From Treponema sp. (GTDB lineage: Bacteria; Spirochaetota; Spirochaetia; Treponematales; Breznakiellaceae), in the NCBI GenBank assembly GCA_031266635.1, contig JAISAN010000133.1, positions 1 through 7,235 of the forward strand: DNA of 7,235 nucleotides, read 5' to 3'. Made by a program: the position numbers and the translations under genes. How positions within the stretch are numbered: position 1 is the stretch's first letter; the number at the start of each line of letters is the position of its first letter. This document shows positions 5,437 through 7,235 of this stretch, piece after piece. The notes under the pieces were generated by a model that made no database searches, had not been told where the DNA came from, and was given only the letters and a program-made list of their open reading frames with translations.

Positions 5437-5627
5437 CGTAACGCCGTTTACGCGGTTCGTTCCGCGGGGAAAACGAAACATAATCCCTTTTTTCAATAAA
5501 AAACACATACGCTGTTCACCGGCGGCATTTTGAAACCTTTCCGGTTTGTCCATTAATGTAGACACATCAGGACAAACTTTATTTAATTTCCGTGAATTAG
5601 TATGAAAAAATGGTTAAAAACGTTTTT
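5437..5627. repeat. 191-bp direct repeat, copy 1
   Basis: This segment recurs at 5705-5895 without any gap. By my count there are 17 differences in 191 positions (about 91% identity). It carries CGTAA/TTACG and CGCGG/CCGCG hairpins, which overlap by three bases. It also holds an 8-bp inverted repeat, GTTTGTCC (5544-5551) with GGACAAAC (5570-5577), and a promoter-like pair. The stretch 5557-5597 is identical in both copies. Similarity continues weakly to the left (TTAGGCCG at 5408-5415 and 5678-5685), shifted by 2 bases. No supported gene lies inside. Confidence 0.9.
5559..5587 (+). promoter_or_regulatory. Promoter-like element in repeat copy 1, overlapped by an inverted repeat
   Basis: TAGACA (5559-5564) and TTTAAT (5582-5587) are 17 bases apart, each one base off consensus. 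Both lie in the 41-base block that is unchanged between copies. The inverted repeat 5544-5551/5570-5577 spans the -35 element and intrudes into the spacer, an arrangement typical of an operator. No intact gene follows closely, so any transcript would run into the second copy. Confidence 0.4.
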
Positions 5628-5704
5628 TGTGTTTTTTTTAGATTACCGGCGCCATATTCTGAATTTGTGGATTATGTTTAGGCCGCGGCGGAGTATCTTT
5701 CAAA

Positions 5705-5895
5705 CGTAACGCTATTTACGCGGTTCGTTCCGCGGGGAAAATGAAATATAATCACTTTTTTCAATAAAAAACACATACACCGTTCACTGGCGGCATTTTG
5801 CAGCCGTCCCGGCTTGTCCATTATTGTAGACACATCAGGACAAACTTTATTTAATTTCCGTGAATCAGTATGAAAAAATAGTTAAAAGCGTTTTT
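5705..5895. repeat. 191-bp direct repeat, copy 2
   Basis: This is the second copy of the unit at 5437-5627, offset 268 bp. The stems CGTAA/TTACG (5705-5709 with 5716-5720) and CGCGG/CCGCG (5719-5723 with 5730-5734) are kept, while the two nearby changes fall in the loop. The inverted repeat is reduced to TTGTCC/GGACAA (6 bp). The copy ends about 107 bases before the start of the outer-membrane protein gene, so it may act as its upstream control region. Confidence 0.9.
5827..5855 (+). promoter_or_regulatory. Promoter-like element in repeat copy 2
   Basis: TAGACA (5827-5832), 17 bases, TTTAAT (5850-5855), identical to the element in copy 1. Start would be near 5862, about 140 bases ahead of the gene at 6003. 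It may be an upstream promoter of that gene, in addition to the one at 5901-5930. Confidence 0.4.
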
Positions 5896-5900
5896 ATTAT

Positions 5901-5930
5901 TTGCCTCAGGCCATACAATATGGCTATATT
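5901..5930 (+). promoter_or_regulatory. Promoter with a palindrome in its spacer, ahead of the outer-membrane protein gene
   Basis: TTGCCT (5901-5906) and TATATT (5925-5930) are 18 bases apart. The spacer ends with a perfect inverted repeat, GCCATA-CAA-TATGGC (5910-5924), directly against the -10 element. A regulator bound there would cover the core promoter. Transcription would start near 5937. The -35 match is modest, so the promoter call is tentative, but the palindrome itself is clear. Confidence 0.45.
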
Positions 5931-5943
5931 ATTCTCAAAGTAG

Positions 5944-5990
5944 CGAAAAGGAAGTTCACGACCGTTGGTTGCATCCTTTTCGAATTTTTT
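5944..5990 (+). promoter_or_regulatory. Terminator-like leader hairpin abutting the ribosome binding site
   Basis: CGAAAAGGA (5944-5952) pairs perfectly with TCCTTTTCG (5974-5982) around a 21-base loop. AA and six T (5985-5990) follow, and the ribosome binding site GAGGAGG starts at 5991. In the leader RNA this has the shape of an intrinsic terminator placed just before translation begins, suggesting attenuation or mRNA stabilisation. The stem is AT-rich in part, and no competing antiterminator stem is obvious. Confidence 0.5.
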
Positions 5991-6002
5991 GAGGAGGATA
6001 AT

Positions 6003-7235
6003 ATGAAAAAGCTAAGTGCAATTTCTATTTTATTCACTGTGTTGTCTGCCACATCCTTTGCTCAGGTTAAGGAAGGTATCACCATCGGAGGCTGGGGCTC
6101 AATCGGCCTGGCCCCGCTGGTTGCCACTTTTGAGCAAAAGCAGGGCAACACCACTGTTGACGGCGAGTTATACTCGTCCCTGGGCTGGGCTTACGGCGGC
6201 CGGCCGCGGCTCAGGATGGATATAAACGGCGCCAATCCCGACGGGAAATACGGTTTCACGCTCCGCATAGCCACCAACGATCTCACGAATTTTGGCGTGC
6301 AGAATTTTGCCAGGGTCTGGGTTTCTCCCATTCCCCAGATCCGGGTAGACGCCGGTAAATTCCGGGAAGACACCCTTCGGGGAAAAGTTGACGACAATTC
6401 TTCCAACACCTATGTTCTGCCCATGATGGACGGGAATTCGATCTTCAGCCGCTTCGATGTCAGCGCCGGCGCCCTCCTGACCATAAAACCCGTTGACGGC
6501 CTGTTTATCGGCGCCAAAGCCGATTTTGGGGCGAACAACCTGAGCAACGGGTTCCCGAATAATTTCTCCACCGCTACGCTCGCGAAAGACGGCTACCGCA
6601 ACAACCAATTCGCGGTGGGGTATACCATTCCCGACATCGGCCTTGTCCGGGCCCAGTTCATCGGTACCAATGATTCTCTGGCCAGCCACTCCGGTGATTA
6701 CATAACTGCGGCCGCCGGCGCTCTTACTAACAGCGGATTGTCCTTTATACCGTTTATTGCCAGTGTAAGAGCCAATGAAGCCCAGGTGGCTTTTGCGCTT
6801 ACCGCTATTGATGACCTGATCATTGACGTGGGCTTCAAATACCCCTTCGCGCTCAAGGATACCGCATTGGGGGCCGTAGATGTTACCGTACAAAAACCCC
6901 TCCACGCGGCTGTGGGCGTTTCGTTTGCCAGCGGTGATTTTGATATTAAGGGCCGTGTAGACGCGGACTTCGGCGGCTCAGTTAAGGCGAAAACTACATT
7001 AGTATCGGCTGAACATTCTATTCCCGCGGTCTTCAATTTCCATGTCCTGCCCAAGTACAACCTGGGTTTTGCCAGTGTGGGAGTGGAAGTCGGCCTTATC
7101 GTCTACGGTCCGGCAAAACAGACTAAACCGGTGGAAACAGAAGTGAAAGGCGGCGCCGCTTTCGGCGCGGGTCTCTGGCTCTTCAAATCCTGGGGGAACG
7201 GTTCCGCCCAGGTTGGCGTAAGCTTCCAGCCGAAT
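6003..7235 (+). CDS. Secreted beta-barrel-like outer-membrane protein (partial, 3' end outside the window)
   Basis: An uninterrupted frame of 411 codons runs from ATG 6003 to the end of the window. The first residues, MKKLSAISILFTVLSATSFA, form a classical signal peptide, probably cut after SFA before QV. The mature part alternates polar and hydrophobic residues in short strands separated by Gly/Asn/Asp turns, as in ITIGGWGSIGLAP, LRMDINGANPDGKYGFTLRI, VRAQFIGTNDS and ASVGVEVGLIVYGP. That is the look of a porin-like barrel, and I see no Cys and no lipobox. GAGGAGG (5991-5997) is 5 bases before the start. I do not recognise a named family, and its substrate is unknown. It follows the duplicated control region, a palindromic promoter and a leader hairpin, so it is probably tightly regulated. 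Alternatives are another periplasmic or surface protein of beta structure. Confidence 0.8.
   Translation, partial: MKKLSAISILFTVLSATSFAQVKEGITIGGWGSIGLAPLVATFEQKQGNTTVDGELYSSLGWAYGGRPRLRMDINGANPDGKYGFTLRIATNDLTNFGVQNFARVWVSPIPQIRVDAGKFREDTLRGKVDDNSSNTYVLPMMDGNSIFSRFDVSAGALLTIKPVDGLFIGAKADFGANNLSNGFPNNFSTATLAKDGYRNNQFAVGYTIPDIGLVRAQFIGTNDSLASHSGDYITAAAGALTNSGLSFIPFIASVRANEAQVAFALTAIDDLIIDVGFKYPFALKDTALGAVDVTVQKPLHAAVGVSFASGDFDIKGRVDADFGGSVKAKTTLVSAEHSIPAVFNFHVLPKYNLGFASVGVEVGLIVYGPAKQTKPVETEVKGGAAFGAGLWLFKSWGNGSAQVGVSFQPN

Noticed and set aside
5602..5709. 35-codon plus frame starting MKKWLKTFFVFFLD between the repeat copies
   Set aside because: The start looks like a signal peptide, but no ribosome binding site precedes it and the frame soon becomes arbitrary. 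In the second copy the fourth codon is a stop (TGG to TAG). It might be the relic of a gene start, but coding is not supported.
5437..5895. CRISPR array
   Set aside because: There are only two units of 191 bp with a 268-bp period. CRISPR repeats are 24-40 bp with similar-sized spacers.
6168..6905. Minus-strand frame of 245 codons
   Set aside because: It lies opposite the outer-membrane protein, whose signal peptide, ribosome binding site and barrel pattern are convincing. The antisense product shows no recognisable features.

Overview
The window looks like a piece of a host-associated spirochaete chromosome, most likely a termite-gut type Treponema. This is an inference from protein style rather than a database match. 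The pointers are fairly GC-rich coding DNA with strong GGAGG-type ribosome binding sites, a spirochaete-like lipoprotein, an outer-membrane beta-barrel protein, a GH10 xylanase-family enzyme and a small Cys-pair protein of a kind I associate with such treponemes. Seven genes or gene pieces are supported, plus an apparent transposase tail. Long intergenic stretches hold hairpins and a large direct repeat.

Left part (1-1983). The first 138 bases are the 3' end of an open frame that resembles the tail of an rve/DDE-type transposase. It is followed by what may be the terminal sequence of the insertion element. Facing it on the minus strand is a toxin-antitoxin pair. The UPF0175 antitoxin is intact (262-516) and has a good promoter, but its PIN-domain (DUF3368-type) toxin is cut off after 26 codons where the element begins. 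A gene-free stretch (517-862) holds three strong nested stem-loops. Next, still on the minus strand, come a 70-residue Cys-pair protein (863-1075) and a DUF3298/RsiV-like lipoprotein (1159-1983).

Centre (1984-5300). A divergent regulatory region separates the lipoprotein from glpK. Its core is an 11-bp perfect inverted repeat centred exactly on overlapping -10 hexamers, which reads as a bidirectional promoter. Its leftward start would fall on the lipoprotein's ATG. A second, better promoter (TTGAAA-17-TATACT) serves glycerol kinase (glpK, 2174-3658). Eighty-eight bases further on is a divergent GH10-family glycoside hydrolase (3747-5300) with no signal peptide, so it is probably cytoplasmic. 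A strong intrinsic terminator follows it.

Right part (5301-7235). About 700 bases without a convincing gene contain two copies of a 191-bp unit, 268 bp apart, gap-free and 91% identical. Each copy carries the same hairpins and the same promoter-like element overlapped by an inverted repeat. After the second copy come another promoter with a palindrome in its spacer and a terminator-like hairpin abutting the ribosome binding site. Then comes a secreted beta-barrel-like outer-membrane protein (6003 onward), which runs off the window.

The genes do not form one obvious pathway. Glycerol kinase and the GH10 enzyme fit intracellular use of glycerol and xylo-oligosaccharides by a polysaccharide-degrading gut bacterium. 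The outer-membrane protein looks heavily regulated. The left edge shows recent mobile-element damage to a toxin-antitoxin locus.
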